Source: Ancylobacter tetraedralis
GTDB taxonomy: Bacteria; Pseudomonadota; Alphaproteobacteria; Rhizobiales; Xanthobacteraceae
Direction of reading: 5' to 3'
DNA: 64,000 nt
NCBI RefSeq assembly: GCF_014195655.1
Contig: NZ_JACICD010000002.1
Span: 248,001-312,000, forward strand
A program made the translations under genes and the position numbers. This document shows positions 52,684 to 62,715 of this stretch, in pieces (position 1 is the first letter of the stretch; each line of letters begins with the position of its first letter). The notes below the pieces were generated by a model, which worked only from the letters and a program-made list of their open reading frames with translations, had not been told where the DNA came from and searched no databases.

Positions 52684-53832
52684 TCATGCCATCACCGATG
52701 CCGGATCCGGCGCGCCGGCAGCGCGCCGCCATTCGTCGCGTACCTCGTCATCCTCCTCGCCGGCATGGGCGGTTTTGAGCCGGGCAAGCGTCGGCCGGTC
52801 GAGAAGCTGCGCCAGTGCCCACACGGCGGCCCCGCGCACCAGCGGATGCGGGTCGACGAGGAGCCGTTCCGCTTCCGGAACGAGCGCGGGATCGCCCGAA
52901 TTGCCGATGGCCACCAGCACATTGCGCAGGAAGCGGACGCGGCCGGTGCGCTTGATCGGGCTCTTGGCGAAGCGGGTGCGGAAGGCCGGCTCGTCCAGCC
53001 GCGCCAGCTCGGCCAGCGCCGGCGCGCGGTTCTCCGTCCGCGCCGCCAGCCGGGCCTCGCGGCCAAGCGCGGCGAACTTGTTCCACGGGCAGGCGGCGAG
53101 GCAGTCGTCGCAGCCATAGATGCGGTTGCCGATCCCCGCCCGCAGTTCGTGCGGGATCGGCCCTTTGTGCTCGATGGTGAGGTAGGAGACGCAGCGCCGC
53201 GCGTCGATCCGGTAGGGGGCGGGAAAGGCCTGCGTCGGGCAGGCGTCAAGGCAGGCGCGGCAGGAACCGCAATGGTCGCGCTCGGGCGCGTCCGGCGGCA
53301 AGGCGAGCGTGGTGGCGATGGCGCCGAGCAGCAGCCAGGAGCCACGCGCGCGGGAGACGAGATTGGTGTGCTTGCCCTGCCAGCCGAGCCCGGCAGCCTC
53401 CGCGAGCGGCTTCTCCATCAGCGGTGCGGTGTCGACGAACACCTTCACCTCGCCGCCGGCACGCGGCAAGAAGCGCGAGGCGATGCGCTTGAGCTTGCCC
53501 TTGATCAGTTCGTGATAATCGTCGCCGCGGGCATAGACCGAGATGGCGCCGCGTGTCCGGTCGGCCAGTGCCGCGCGCGGGTCCTCGTCCGGCCCGTAAT
53601 TGAGGCCGAGCATGAGCACCGACCCGATCTCGGGCCACAGCCGCGCCGGCGCGGCGCGGCGCTCAGCGGTCTCGGCCATCCATTCCATGTCGCCATGGGC
53701 GCCCTCCACCAGCCATCGGCGCAGGCGGTCGCCGGCGAGAGGAATGGAATCGGGCGCGGCGATGCCGAGGGCGTCGAAGCCCTCCGCGCGGGCGAGGTCG
53801 AACAGAAGGTCCTTGGCGGCGGCAGGGCTCAG
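52684..53832 (-). CDS. queG: Epoxyqueuosine reductase QueG
   Basis: About 382 residues. QueG reduces epoxyqueuosine in tRNA to queuosine using cobalamin and two 4Fe-4S clusters. Cluster ligands are in CGSCRACLDACPTQAFPA and YGCDDCLAACPWNKF, with the second set of Cys in RRCVSYLTIEHKG. The family N-terminus would be near LSPAAAKDLLFDLARAEGFD, but there is no ATG there. The candidates are CTG at 53832, which overlaps the GST stop as CTGA, or GTG at 53853, adding 7 residues and overlapping the GST by 25 bases. I give the CTG coordinate with doubt. Confidence 0.9.
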   Translation of the reverse strand: MSPAAAKDLLFDLARAEGFDALGIAAPDSIPLAGDRLRRWLVEGAHGDMEWMAETAERRAAPARLWPEIGSVLMLGLNYGPDEDPRAALADRTRGAISVYARGDDYHELIKGKLKRIASRFLPRAGGEVKVFVDTAPLMEKPLAEAAGLGWQGKHTNLVSRARGSWLLLGAIATTLALPPDAPERDHCGSCRACLDACPTQAFPAPYRIDARRCVSYLTIEHKGPIPHELRAGIGNRIYGCDDCLAACPWNKFAALGREARLAARTENRAPALAELARLDEPAFRTRFAKSPIKRTGRVRFLRNVLVAIGNSGDPALVPEAERLLVDPHPLVRGAAVWALAQLLDRPTLARLKTAHAGEEDDEVRDEWRRAAGAPDPASVMA

Positions 53833-54518
53833 AAGTCGAGGTCGGCGTAGCACGGCGCCGGCGGCATGCCCGCCACGGTCAGCGCCAGCAGCGGCCGGAA
53901 GGCCGGGCGCGACTTGATCCGGGCGTACCAAATCTTCGCTCCCTCGTCCTCGTCCCAGGGCACGTCGCCGAGATAGTCGACGACGGAAATATGCGCCGCC
54001 GCGGCAAGATCGGCATAGCTCATGCGCTCGCCGGCCAGCCAGTTCCGCGACTTCAGCAGCCAGCCGATATATTGCAGATGGTAGCGGATATTGGCCCGGG
54101 CGGCGCGGATGATCGACATTTCCGGCGGGCCGCCGCCGAATTCGCGCGGCATGCGGCGCTTGTAGACCTTCTCGCGCACCAGCGGCTCGGAGACCTCGGC
54201 GAAGAATTTGTGATTGAACCAGGAGGTGAGCCGGCGCACCTCGACGCGGGCGTAGAGATCCACCGGCAACAGGCGCCGATCGGCGAGATGGTCGCCGCGC
54301 GTCTCGTCGAGATACTCGGCGATGAGGTCGCCGCCGGGCACCACGAAGCCGTCATTCTCGACCAGAACCGGCGTGATGCCGGCGGGGTCGAGCATGAGGA
54401 ATTCGGCCCGCCGCTCCCAGACGTGTTCCTCGATCAGCTCGGGCTCGATCCCCATCTCGCCAAGGGCGAGCCGGATCAGGCGCGAGTGTGCACAGAAGGG
54501 GTGATGATAGAGCTGCAT
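53829..54518 (-). CDS. Glutathione S-transferase family protein
   Basis: 229 residues with the GST fold: the thioredoxin-like N-terminus MQLYHHPFCAHSRLIRLALG (possible catalytic Cys9 or Ser12), PAGITPVLVENDGFVVPGGD with the cis-Pro region, and a helical C-terminal domain. The start at 54518 gives a normal N-terminus; earlier frames add unrelated residues. It lies before queG with overlapping ends. Confidence 0.9.
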   Translation of the reverse strand: MQLYHHPFCAHSRLIRLALGEMGIEPELIEEHVWERRAEFLMLDPAGITPVLVENDGFVVPGGDLIAEYLDETRGDHLADRRLLPVDLYARVEVRRLTSWFNHKFFAEVSEPLVREKVYKRRMPREFGGGPPEMSIIRAARANIRYHLQYIGWLLKSRNWLAGERMSYADLAAAAHISVVDYLGDVPWDEDEGAKIWYARIKSRPAFRPLLALTVAGMPPAPCYADLDF

Positions 54519-54710
54519 TGTCCGGGAAAGCTGAGGTGGGCCAGAGGGCCGCGCCTGATGCATCGATTAGAAGGGTTGAGGCGTCATCGCAAGCCATCGC
54601 GGCGTGAACATGGCACTGCTGCCGGCACCTGCGCAGTCGCCCTCCCACGCATTTCTCCGTGTATCGTATCCAGATCGTTAACGGCTGGTAAGGAGATGTG
54701 GGAGGCGGTC

Positions 54711-55023
54711 ATGGCCGGGACCCCACCGGGCGAGCCGGAGCGCGCGATCTTCGTGTGGAGCGGGCCGAACACCCGCCCGGGGGAGGTGGCCAAGGCGTTC
54801 TGTGCCGCAACCCCGGGGCTGGCGTTTCGGGCGATACCGATCGAGGACGAGGCCCATCCTTGCCGATCCTCTCGGGTGGCCGGCGACCATCGTGCCGCGT
54901 CCGGGCATCGACGTGCCGGAAATCGGACGAATCGCCATCGCGCGCGATTGGCTCGGCGCGGCGTCGGGCCGGATCACGCCGTCCATGTCAGGCGAGGGCC
55001 GGGCCGCGCGGGTAGCGGGTTGA
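54711..55023 (+). pseudogene. Small hypothetical gene with an apparent one-base frameshift
   Basis: Frame 1 reads MAGTPPGEPERAIFVWSGPN and on to RAIPIEDEA, then switches. Frame 2 continues ILADPLGWPATIVPRPGIDV, ..., ARDWLGAASGRITPSM to a stop at 55023. Both halves have the strong GC third-position bias seen in genes here. Removing one C from the CCC run at 54852-54854 joins the frames as EDEAILADPLGW, a protein of about 103 residues. GGGAGG lies 5 bases before the ATG. It is either an assembly error or a recent pseudogene. I do not recognise the protein. Confidence 0.45.
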
Positions 55024-55250
55024 CGCTGCGGCATTAGGCTGATCGGACATTCACGTGTCATGTTGGCGGCGCAGGAGCGTTCCCAATGTGGCGCTCCTCT
55101 CCGCATCGGCGCGTCGCACGGCCGGTTTCCGCCCGGCACGGCCCGGCTCGACCGGCCCCGCGCTCCGCGGCCGCGATGCGGGCCCGAGAATTCGCGGCGC
55201 AGCGCCCGTTGCGCCGTCATCCACCTCGAACGATCAGGAAACACGTCAGG

Positions 55251-56177
55251 ATGCAGATGCACATTCCGGCTTCCCCCATTCGCGCCGTCGGCTATTCCAT
55301 CCGCGAGGGCAGTGCCGAGTTCGACGATCTCGGCGCCAGCCTCGACGAGGCGGAGGCGCTGGGCGTCGACGTGGTGGAACTGCCGGTCTATGCATGGCAT
55401 CTCATGGTCGAGGGCCGGCTGCTGCAGGACCGGGTGAAGGACCTGCAGGCGGCGCTGGCCGGCCGCCGGCTCGGCTACACCGTGCACGGCACGCTGGCCA
55501 TCAACCTGATGGACGTGGCCGAGCGCCTGCCGCGCCACGAGAAGGTGCTGGCGGCCAATATCGAGCTGACCGCCGCCCTCGGGGCACAGCATCTGGTCAT
55601 GCATACCGGCGTGGTGCGCGCGCATGACGATGATGTCGAGGTCGCCTATTCGCGCCAGCGCGACGCGCTCGCCCGTGCCGGCGACCATGCCGCCTCGCTC
55701 GGCGTGACGCTGTGCGTGGAAAACATCTTCCGCTACGGTCAGGCGCGCGAGACCGCGACGCCGTCCAAGCTGGCCGGCGAGCTCGCCGCCATCGACCACC
55801 GCGCGGTGAAGGCGACGCTGGATGTGAGCCACGCCTATATACGCTGCACCGATGCGCGGATCGACCCGCTCAAGGAAATCGCCGCGCTGGCGCCCCATGT
55901 GGTGCATTTCCACCTGCATGATTCGTTCGGCCGGCCGAGCGAGTTGTGGACCTATCACCCGGCCGAGGCGGTGGCGCTGGGCGAGGGCGACCTGCATCTG
56001 CCGATCGGCTGGGGCGGCATCGACTGGGACGGGGTCGTCGCGGCCGTGCAGCCGAACGAGGGTGCCATCGCCATCCTGGAACTGGAGCCGCGCCACTGGC
56101 GCGAGCTGAACGCGCAGATTCCGGTGCTGCGGAGCCTCGCCGGCCGCTTCCGCGCGCCCGCCGTGGCGGTCGCCTGA
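55251..56177 (+). CDS. Sugar phosphate isomerase/epimerase-like TIM-barrel protein
   Basis: 308 residues of the AP-endonuclease-2/xylose-isomerase-like TIM barrel. Ordered metal and barrel features are AVGYSIREGSAEFDDLG, VDVVELPVYAWHL, YTVHGTLAIN, HLVMHTGVVR, CVENIFRYG, KATLDVSHAYI, VVHFHLHDSFG and AILELEPRHW; the Glu, Asp, His and Glu/His residues can bind a divalent metal. The substrate is unknown. ATG at 55251; another lies two codons downstream. It is 255 bp before dnaK. Confidence 0.85.
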   Translation: MQMHIPASPIRAVGYSIREGSAEFDDLGASLDEAEALGVDVVELPVYAWHLMVEGRLLQDRVKDLQAALAGRRLGYTVHGTLAINLMDVAERLPRHEKVLAANIELTAALGAQHLVMHTGVVRAHDDDVEVAYSRQRDALARAGDHAASLGVTLCVENIFRYGQARETATPSKLAGELAAIDHRAVKATLDVSHAYIRCTDARIDPLKEIAALAPHVVHFHLHDSFGRPSELWTYHPAEAVALGEGDLHLPIGWGGIDWDGVVAAVQPNEGAIAILELEPRHWRELNAQIPVLRSLAGRFRAPAVAVA

Positions 56178-56264
56178 TGCCGGCGGCGGCTCGGCTCGGG
56201 GCGTGCAGGGCCGGCTGAATCCCGGCGGCACGCGCGGGCGGCCCATTTTCGCCGCGTGCACCTT

Positions 56265-56293
56265 CTTGCAGCGGAAACGGCCGCCCCCTATAT
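56265..56293 (+). promoter_or_regulatory. dnaK: RpoH (sigma-32)-type promoter of dnaK
   Basis: CTTGCA (56265-56270) and CCTATAT (56287-56293) are 16-17 bases apart, close to the alphaproteobacterial RpoH consensus CTTG and CYTATNT. It lies 140 bases before the dnaK start, the only such pair in the region, and fits a heat-induced dnaK transcript. Confidence 0.7.
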
Positions 56294-56432
56294 CGGCCTC
56301 GAACGGCGTGGACAGCGCCGTACCCCATGAGTTTGGGGGCCGGTCCGGAGGGACGGGATGGCAGCGTGCCGCCCTTTTTCCTCTCCGGGTGCTTCGCGAA
56401 GGCCCGGCCGGCCTGCCAGAAGGAGAGACAGT

Positions 56433-58328
56433 ATGTCTAAAGTCATCGGTATCGACCTCGGTACGACCAATTCCTGCGTCGCCGTCATGGAAGGCTCTTC
56501 GCCCAAGGTGATCGAGAATGCGGAGGGCGCGCGCACCACGCCGTCCATCGTCGCCTTCACCGAGGATGGCGAGCGCCTCGTCGGCCAGCCGGCCAAGCGG
56601 CAGGCCGTGACCAATCCCGAGCGCACCTTCTTCGCGGTAAAGCGCCTCATCGGCCGCCGCTATGACGACCCGATGGTCGCCAAGGACAAGGACCTCGTCC
56701 CCTACAAGATCATCAAGGCCGACAATGGCGACGCCTGGGTCGAGGCGGACGGCAAGAAATATTCGCCCTCGCAGATCTCCGCCTTCACGCTGCAGAAGAT
56801 GAAGGAGACCGCGGAATCCTATCTGGGCTCGAAGGTGACGCAGGCGGTCATCACCGTCCCGGCCTATTTCAACGACGCCCAGCGCCAGGCCACCAAGGAT
56901 GCCGGCCGCATTGCCGGCCTCGAAGTTCTGCGCATCATCAACGAGCCGACCGCCGCCGCGCTGGCCTATGGCCTCGACAAGAAGCAGGCCGGCACGATCG
57001 CGGTCTATGACCTCGGCGGCGGCACGTTCGACGTGTCGGTGCTGGAGATCGGCGACGGCGTGTTCGAGGTGAAGTCCACCAATGGCGACACGTTCCTCGG
57101 CGGTGAAGACTTCGACATGCGCCTCGTCAGCTATCTCGCTGACGAGTTCAAGAAGGAGCAGGGCATCGACCTGCGCAACGACAAGCTCGCCCTTCAGCGC
57201 CTGAAGGAAGCGGCCGAGAAGGCCAAGATCGAGCTGTCCTCCGCGACGCAGACCGAGATCAACCTGCCCTTCATCACCGCCGACGCCACGGGCCCGAAGC
57301 ACCTGACGCTGAAGCTTACCCGCGCCAAGTTCGAGGCGCTGGTGGACGACCTGATCCAGCGCACCGTCGAGCCCTGCCGCAAGGCGCTCAAGGATGCCGG
57401 CCTCACCGCCGGGCAGATCGACGAGGTCGTGCTCGTGGGCGGCATGACCCGCATGCCCAAGGTGCAGGAAGTGGTGAAGCAGTTCTTCGGCAAGGAGCCT
57501 CACAAGGGCGTCAACCCGGATGAAGTGGTCGCCATCGGCGCCGCGATCCAGGCCGGCGTGCTGGCGGGCGACGTGAAGGACGTGCTGCTGCTCGACGTGA
57601 CCCCGCTCTCGCTCGGCATCGAGACGCTGGGCGGCGTGTTCACGCGCCTGATCGACCGCAACACCACCATCCCGACCAAGAAGAGCCAGACCTTCTCCAC
57701 CGCCGAGGACGGCCAGACCGCGGTGACCATCCGCGTGTTCCAGGGCGAGCGCGAAATGGCGCAGGACAACAAGATCCTGGGCCAGTTCGATCTCGTCGGC
57801 ATTCCTCCCGCGCCGCGCGGCGTGCCGCAGATCGAGGTCGCCTTCGACATCGACGCCAACGGCCTCGTCAACGTCTCGGCTAAGGACAAGGGCACCGGCA
57901 AGGAGCAGCAGATCCGCATCCAGGCCTCCGGCGGCCTGTCCGACACCGACATCGACAAGATGGTGAAGGACGCCGAGGCGCATGCCGAGGAGGACAAGAA
58001 GCGTCGCGCGGTGGTGGAAGCCAAGAACCATGCCGAGGCGCTGATCCACTCCACCGAGAAGGCGCTCGGCGAGCATGGCGACAAGGTCGGCGCGCCCGAG
58101 AAGGCCGCCATCGAGACCGCGCTCACCGAGCTCAAGAGCGCGATCGAGGGTGACGACGCCGAGGCGATCGCCACCAAGACCAACACGCTGGCGCAGGCGA
58201 GCCTGAAGCTGGGCGAGGCGATGTATGCCTCCCAGTCGGGCGGCGCGGATGCCGGCGGCGCGCCGAAGGACGATGTGGTCGACGCCGAATTCACCGAGGT
58301 CGACGACGACAAGAAGAAGTCGGCCTGA
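56433..58328 (+). CDS. dnaK: Chaperone protein DnaK (Hsp70)
   Basis: 631 residues. The ATPase domain has [16 protein letters not shown], the hinge [20 protein letters not shown] and [14 protein letters not shown]; the substrate-binding domain has the [17 protein letters not shown] block, and the C-terminal lid ends in a Gly/Asp-rich tail with [10 protein letters not shown], as in most bacterial DnaKs. SD AAGGAG is 8 bases before the ATG. A RpoH-type promoter and a following terminator frame it as a heat-shock unit. Confidence 0.98.
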   Translation: MSKVIGIDLGTTNSCVAVMEGSSPKVIENAEGARTTPSIVAFTEDGERLVGQPAKRQAVTNPERTFFAVKRLIGRRYDDPMVAKDKDLVPYKIIKADNGDAWVEADGKKYSPSQISAFTLQKMKETAESYLGSKVTQAVITVPAYFNDAQRQATKDAGRIAGLEVLRIINEPTAAALAYGLDKKQAGTIAVYDLGGGTFDVSVLEIGDGVFEVKSTNGDTFLGGEDFDMRLVSYLADEFKKEQGIDLRNDKLALQRLKEAAEKAKIELSSATQTEINLPFITADATGPKHLTLKLTRAKFEALVDDLIQRTVEPCRKALKDAGLTAGQIDEVVLVGGMTRMPKVQEVVKQFFGKEPHKGVNPDEVVAIGAAIQAGVLAGDVKDVLLLDVTPLSLGIETLGGVFTRLIDRNTTIPTKKSQTFSTAEDGQTAVTIRVFQGEREMAQDNKILGQFDLVGIPPAPRGVPQIEVAFDIDANGLVNVSAKDKGTGKEQQIRIQASGGLSDTDIDKMVKDAEAHAEEDKKRRAVVEAKNHAEALIHSTEKALGEHGDKVGAPEKAAIETALTELKSAIEGDDAEAIATKTNTLAQASLKLGEAMYASQSGGADAGGAPKDDVVDAEFTEVDDDKKKSA

Positions 58329-58346
58329 CGGCCTGACAGCTGAGCA

Positions 58347-58380
58347 CCGCCCCCGGAATCCCTTCCGGGGGCGGATTTCT
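58347..58380 (+). terminator. Terminator after dnaK
   Basis: CCGCCCCCGGAA and TTCCGGGGGCGG form a 12-bp perfect stem around TCCC, 18 bases after the dnaK stop, followed by ATTTCT. The U-tract is short, so read-through to dnaJ may be partial, giving more DnaK than DnaJ. Confidence 0.8.
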
Positions 58381-58581
58381 ATCCGGCAGCCTCCGCTGCG
58401 CGGGTGGCCTGTGGCCGCTCATGTCGGGATGGATCGGGTCGACGGGCATGTCGACCGGCAAGAATCCTGCATGTCGCGGCTGCCTTGATCCGCGTGGCCG
58501 CCGCGCTGAGGCGGGGCGCCATCCGGCACGAACCGCGCGACGATCCGTCTGCCGGACACGTCCGCCTAGGTCCATTCGCAC

Positions 58582-59742
58582 ATGTCCAAGATCGACTATT
58601 ACGAACTTCTCGAAGTCACCAAGACCTGCAGCGATGGCGAGCTGAAAAGCTCGTATCGCAAGCTCGCGATGAAGTGGCATCCCGACAAGAACCCCGGTAA
58701 TGCCGAGGCGGAGATGCGCTTCAAGGAGATCAGCGAAGCTTACGACGTGCTCAAGGACCCGCAGAAGCGGGCGGCCTATGACCGCTTCGGCCACGCGGCC
58801 TTCGATGGCGGCATGGGCGGGGGCGGCGCGGGGGCGGGCTTCGGCAATGACTTCGCCTCCACCTTCTCGGACATTTTCGACGACCTATTCGGCATGGCCG
58901 GCAACCGGCGCGGCGGCGGCGGCGGCGGCGGCGCGGGTGGCCGCGGCGGGCGCGAGCGTGGGGCGGACCTGCGCTACAACATGGAAATCACGCTGGAGGA
59001 GGCCTTCGGCGGCAAGAACGCCACGGTGCGCCTGCCCACCTCCATCGTCTGCGAGACCTGCTCGGGCTCCGGCGCCAAGCCCGGCACCCAGCCCACCAGC
59101 TGCCGCACCTGCTCCGGCTCCGGGCGCATCCGCCAGGCGCAGGGCTTCTTCACACTGGAGCGCACCTGCCCGACCTGCCAGGGCCGGGGCCAGGTGATCG
59201 AGGATCCGTGCCCGGCCTGCGCCGGTGCGGGGCGCACCACGCGCGAGCGCACGCTCGAAGTCGCCATTCCCGCCGGCGTCGAGGACGGCACGCGCATCCG
59301 GCTCGGCAATGAGGGCGAGGCGGGGCTGCGCGGCGGCCCGCCGGGCGACCTCTACATCTTCCTGTCCATCGCGCCGCACGAGTTCTTCCAGCGCGATGGC
59401 GCGGACCTGTTCTGCCGCGCGCCGATCTCCATGGTCACGGCCGCGCTCGGCGGCTCCTTCGAGGTGCCCACCATCGACGGCGACACCACCAAGGTGAAGG
59501 TCCCCGAGGGCACCCAGTCCGGCAAGCGCTTCCGGCTGTCCGCCAAGGGCATGCCCGTGCTGCGCACCCGCACGCGCGGCGATATGTATGTGCAGGTCGT
59601 CGTGGAAACGCCGCAAAACCTGACGCGACGTCAACGTGAACTTCTGACGGAGTTCGATGCAGAATGTTCGAAGGAGACGCATCCCGAATCCAGCGGATTC
59701 TTCGCCAAGGTTAGGGATTTCTTTGCCGGCGAGGCGGAATAG
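58582..59742 (+). CDS. dnaJ: Chaperone protein DnaJ (Hsp40)
   Basis: 386 residues with all DnaJ parts. The J domain has the HPD motif in [12 protein letters not shown]; a Gly-rich part near residues 76-130 includes a run of seven Gly; the four zinc repeats are [24 protein letters not shown] and CPACAGAG; the C-terminal substrate domain follows, with [20 protein letters not shown]. It activates DnaK. The ATG at 58582 is 253 bases after dnaK, so it may have its own promoter. Confidence 0.97.
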   Translation: MSKIDYYELLEVTKTCSDGELKSSYRKLAMKWHPDKNPGNAEAEMRFKEISEAYDVLKDPQKRAAYDRFGHAAFDGGMGGGGAGAGFGNDFASTFSDIFDDLFGMAGNRRGGGGGGGAGGRGGRERGADLRYNMEITLEEAFGGKNATVRLPTSIVCETCSGSGAKPGTQPTSCRTCSGSGRIRQAQGFFTLERTCPTCQGRGQVIEDPCPACAGAGRTTRERTLEVAIPAGVEDGTRIRLGNEGEAGLRGGPPGDLYIFLSIAPHEFFQRDGADLFCRAPISMVTAALGGSFEVPTIDGDTTKVKVPEGTQSGKRFRLSAKGMPVLRTRTRGDMYVQVVVETPQNLTRRQRELLTEFDAECSKETHPESSGFFAKVRDFFAGEAE

Positions 59743-59881
59743 GCTCATAAGGGCGTAATCGGCGCGTCATGGCAGGGGCTTAACATGTCGGGTCAAGCGC
59801 TTTAGGGTCTCTTGAGCCGTTTCGGCTCAGGGGGGGTTTCCGCAACCGCCCGTTTCAGGGGCACATCGGAATTTTCGTGGC

Positions 59882-60511
59882 ATGATTCACCGCTCCGCCT
59901 CCCGCGCCGGCAAGACCTCCGACCCGAAATCACGCCCCGACGAGGTTCGCTTCCTGCGCTCCTGGCTGCAGAATCCGCTCCGCACCGGGGCGGTGTCGCC
60001 CTCGGGGCGGGCGCTGGCGCGGACCATGGCCAATTATGTCGATCCGGCCCAGCCCGGGCCGGTGATCGAGCTCGGACCCGGCACCGGCCCGGTGACGAGC
60101 GCGCTGCTGCGGCGCGGCGTGGCCGAGGAGCGGCTGGTGCTGATCGAGTTCAACCCCGAATTCTGCACGCTGCTGCGCGCCCGCTTCCCGCGCGCCACGG
60201 TGATCCAGGGCGATGCCTACGGCATGAAGGCGACGCTGGGAGACAGCGTCCGCGCGCCGGCCGCGGCCGTGGTGTCGAGCCTGCCGCTGTTCACCCGTCC
60301 GGTCGAGGAACGATATTCCCTGCTCGACCAGGCCTTCGAGATGTCGTGCGCGCAGGCCCCCTTCATCCAGTTCACCTACGCGGTGGTCTCGCCGATGCCG
60401 CTGCGGCCGGAGCGCTTCGACGCGCATGTCAGCCAGCGCGTGTGGGCGAACCTGCCGCCCGCGCGCGTCTGGGTCTATCGCGCGCGTGAGGCCGGGCAGG
60501 CCGCCGCCTGA
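59882..60511 (+). CDS. pmtA: Phospholipid N-methyltransferase PmtA
   Basis: 209 residues. The SAM-binding start is PGPVIELGPGTGPVTSALLR, preceded by FLRSWLQNPLRTGAVSPSGR, the N-terminal lipid-binding stretch of rhizobial PmtA, and SSLPLFTRPVEERYSLLDQA further on. PmtA turns phosphatidylethanolamine into phosphatidylcholine. pmtA beside dnaJ is a known rhizobial arrangement. Confidence 0.92.
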   Translation: MIHRSASRAGKTSDPKSRPDEVRFLRSWLQNPLRTGAVSPSGRALARTMANYVDPAQPGPVIELGPGTGPVTSALLRRGVAEERLVLIEFNPEFCTLLRARFPRATVIQGDAYGMKATLGDSVRAPAAAVVSSLPLFTRPVEERYSLLDQAFEMSCAQAPFIQFTYAVVSPMPLRPERFDAHVSQRVWANLPPARVWVYRAREAGQAAA

Positions 60512-60634
60512 TACTTCGCCGCCGTGCGCCGCCGATATCCGTGCGGCCTCCGGCGCTGGCGCCGCGCGGCGTGCGCCCACATATAGGGCGGGCTGGCGGG
60601 ATCCTCCGCCGGACGACTTATCGGGGAGGCGACG

Positions 60635-61216
60635 ATGCGTCGGCCGAGAATCCTGACATTCGCCGGCTCCATCCGGACGGGCGCCTATTCGGCGGCTCTT
60701 GCCGCCCTGGCGGCCAAGGAGCTGGCGCGGCTCGACTGCGAGCCGGTGCTGATCTCGCTCGCCGACTATCCGCTGCCGATCTACGACGCCGATTTCGAGG
60801 CGTCCGACGGTGTGCCGTCTCCCGCAATGCGGCTGCGCGACCAGCTGGCGCTAGCGGACGGCGTGTTCATCGTCACGCCGGAATATAATGCCGGCCTGCC
60901 GCCGCTGCTGAAGAACGCGCTCGACTGGGCGAGCCGCGCCAAGGGCGAGGGCGATGCCTTCAAGAAGCCGGTCTATGCGATCGGTTCCACCTCGCCGGGC
61001 GGGCTCGGCGGCTACCGCGCCTCGATGATGCTGCGCCAGGTGCTGGCGCTGGGCCTCGGCGCGCTGGTGCTGGCCGAGCAGGCCATGGTGGCGGGCGCGG
61101 GAAGCGCCTTCGCCGAGAATGGCGATCTCAAGGACGAACGCGCGCAGGAGAGGTTGCGCGCACTGCTGTCTGCGCTTATCGAGCAGGCGGCGCTCAGGTC
61201 CGGCCTGCGCGCCTGA
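60635..61216 (+). CDS. NAD(P)H-dependent FMN reductase
   Basis: 193 residues. The flavodoxin-like start ILTFAGSIRTGAYSAALAAL binds FMN phosphate; ADGVFIVTPEYNAGLPPLLK with NALDWASR is the family block of ChrR/SsuE-type reductases. The role could be quinone or chromate reduction, or flavin supply. The gene is 22 bases before pyrF and may be cotranscribed. Confidence 0.9.
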   Translation: MRRPRILTFAGSIRTGAYSAALAALAAKELARLDCEPVLISLADYPLPIYDADFEASDGVPSPAMRLRDQLALADGVFIVTPEYNAGLPPLLKNALDWASRAKGEGDAFKKPVYAIGSTSPGGLGGYRASMMLRQVLALGLGALVLAEQAMVAGAGSAFAENGDLKDERAQERLRALLSALIEQAALRSGLRA

Positions 61217-61237
61217 GACCAGCGGAGAACCAGCCCG

Positions 61238-61954
61238 ATGAGCGTGCCGATAACCGACCCGAGAGACCGGCTGATCGTCGCGCTGGATCTGCCCTCGGTC
61301 GGCGCGGCCGAGAGCCTCGTGGCGCAGCTTGGCGACGCCGTCACCTTCTACAAGATCGGTTATGAGCTCGGCTTCGCGGGCGGCCTCGGCCTTGCCCGCG
61401 AGCTGATCGCCGACGGCCGCAAGGTGTTCATCGACTTCAAGCTGCACGATATCGGCAACACGGTGGCCCGCGGCATCGCCAGTCTCGCCGCGCTCGGCGC
61501 CAGCTTCGCCACGGTGCATGCCTATCCCCAGACCCTGCGGGCGGCGGTGGAGGGCCGGGGCGACAGCGCACTGCGCCTGCTCGCCGTCACGGTGCTCACC
61601 TCCTATGACGAGGCCGACCTGCGCGCGGCCGGCTACGGCGCCGGCGTCGAGGAGACGGTCGCCCGCCGGGTGGTGCAGGCGCGCGAGGCCGGCATAGACG
61701 GCATCGTCTGCGCGCCCACCGATGCGACGCGGGTGCGCACGCTGCTCGGGCCCGACCGCGCCATCGTCACCCCCGGCGTGCGCCCGGAAGGCGCGGCGAC
61801 GGGCGACCAGAAGCGCGTCGCCACCCCCTTTGCCGCCATCCGCGCCGGTGCCGACCATCTCGTGGTCGGCCGGCCGATCGTCGCTGCGCCCGACCCGGCT
61901 GCGGCGGCGCGCGCGGTGCAGGCCGAAATCGCCGCCGCGCTGGCGGCTTCCTGA
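61238..61954 (+). CDS. pyrF: Orotidine-5'-phosphate decarboxylase
   Basis: 238 residues. PyrF makes UMP from OMP. Signatures are [20 protein letters not shown], the active site [18 protein letters not shown] with its Asp-x-Lys-x2-Asp, and the phosphate-binding end [25 protein letters not shown]-like before the ATG is modest. It lies between the FMN reductase and a DUF1330 gene, a common rhizobial context. Confidence 0.97.
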   Translation: MSVPITDPRDRLIVALDLPSVGAAESLVAQLGDAVTFYKIGYELGFAGGLGLARELIADGRKVFIDFKLHDIGNTVARGIASLAALGASFATVHAYPQTLRAAVEGRGDSALRLLAVTVLTSYDEADLRAAGYGAGVEETVARRVVQAREAGIDGIVCAPTDATRVRTLLGPDRAIVTPGVRPEGAATGDQKRVATPFAAIRAGADHLVVGRPIVAAPDPAAAARAVQAEIAAALAAS

Positions 61955-62005
61955 GACATTTGCGACGCGACGTTTCGCCAGCAAGACGTTTTGCCAGAAG
62001 GATCG

Positions 62006-62632
62006 ATGACGATGGCCAAGGCCTACTGGATCAGCCGGATCGATGTGCGCGACCCCGAGCGCTACAAGCTCTATGTGCCGGGCGCGGATGAGGCCATCGC
62101 CGCCTTTGGCGGCCGCTTCCTGGTGCGCGGCGGCGCCTTCGAGGTGCTGGAAGGCACGGCCCGGGCCCGCAACGTCGTGGTCGAGTTCAAGGATTACGAG
62201 ACCGCGCTCGCCTGCTTCCATTCGCCGGTCTATCAGGCCGCCTATGCCCACCGCTCCGCCTCGGCGGAGGATGAGCACCTGATCATCGAGGGCTATACCG
62301 GCGACCAGCCGGCCGCCAGCGTCATCCCCGGCCCGGCCGAGGGCCCCGGTACGGCCTATTGGGTGATGCGCATCGACGTGCACGACCCCGAGACCTACAA
62401 GTCCTATGTGGCGGCGGACGCCATCGCGGTGGAGACCTACAAGGGCTGGTTCCTGGTGCGCGGCGGCCGGCATGAGGCGGTGCACGGGCCGGCGCGCTCG
62501 CGCAACGTGGTGCTGGCGTTCAAGGATTACGAGACCGCGCTCGCCGCCTACCGCTCGCCGGAATATCAGGCGGCGCTGGCCTTCCGCCTGAAGGCGGCCG
62601 AGGCCGAGGTGATCGCCATTCACGGCGTGTGA
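62006..62632 (+). CDS. Tandem DUF1330 protein
   Basis: 208 residues made of two DUF1330 domains, residues about 4-95 and 112-206. Each has AYW-x3-RID-V-x-DPE-x-YK, a middle FLVRGG and a late RNVV-x-FKDYETALA. The two copies are clearly related, so the gene arose by internal duplication. DUF1330 is a ferredoxin-like dimer fold with no settled function; the tandem could form a pseudo-dimer in one chain. The start is ATG at 62006 with AGAAGG 5 bases upstream; an earlier TTG is unlikely. Confidence 0.88.
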   Translation: MTMAKAYWISRIDVRDPERYKLYVPGADEAIAAFGGRFLVRGGAFEVLEGTARARNVVVEFKDYETALACFHSPVYQAAYAHRSASAEDEHLIIEGYTGDQPAASVIPGPAEGPGTAYWVMRIDVHDPETYKSYVAADAIAVETYKGWFLVRGGRHEAVHGPARSRNVVLAFKDYETALAAYRSPEYQAALAFRLKAAEAEVIAIHGV

Positions 62633-62715
62633 GCGCCACCTCGGGAATTTCGGCCTCGAAAGCCCTGCTCCGAAAAGCCCTGCGGGTTGAATCGATTGGC
62701 TCGGGCGGTGTTTGT

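Noticed and set aside
54678-58076. 1132-codon open frame antisense to dnaK and its upstream genes
   Set aside because: It runs opposite dnaK and the TIM-barrel gene, with His/Gly/Leu-rich composition typical of reverse-strand shadow frames.
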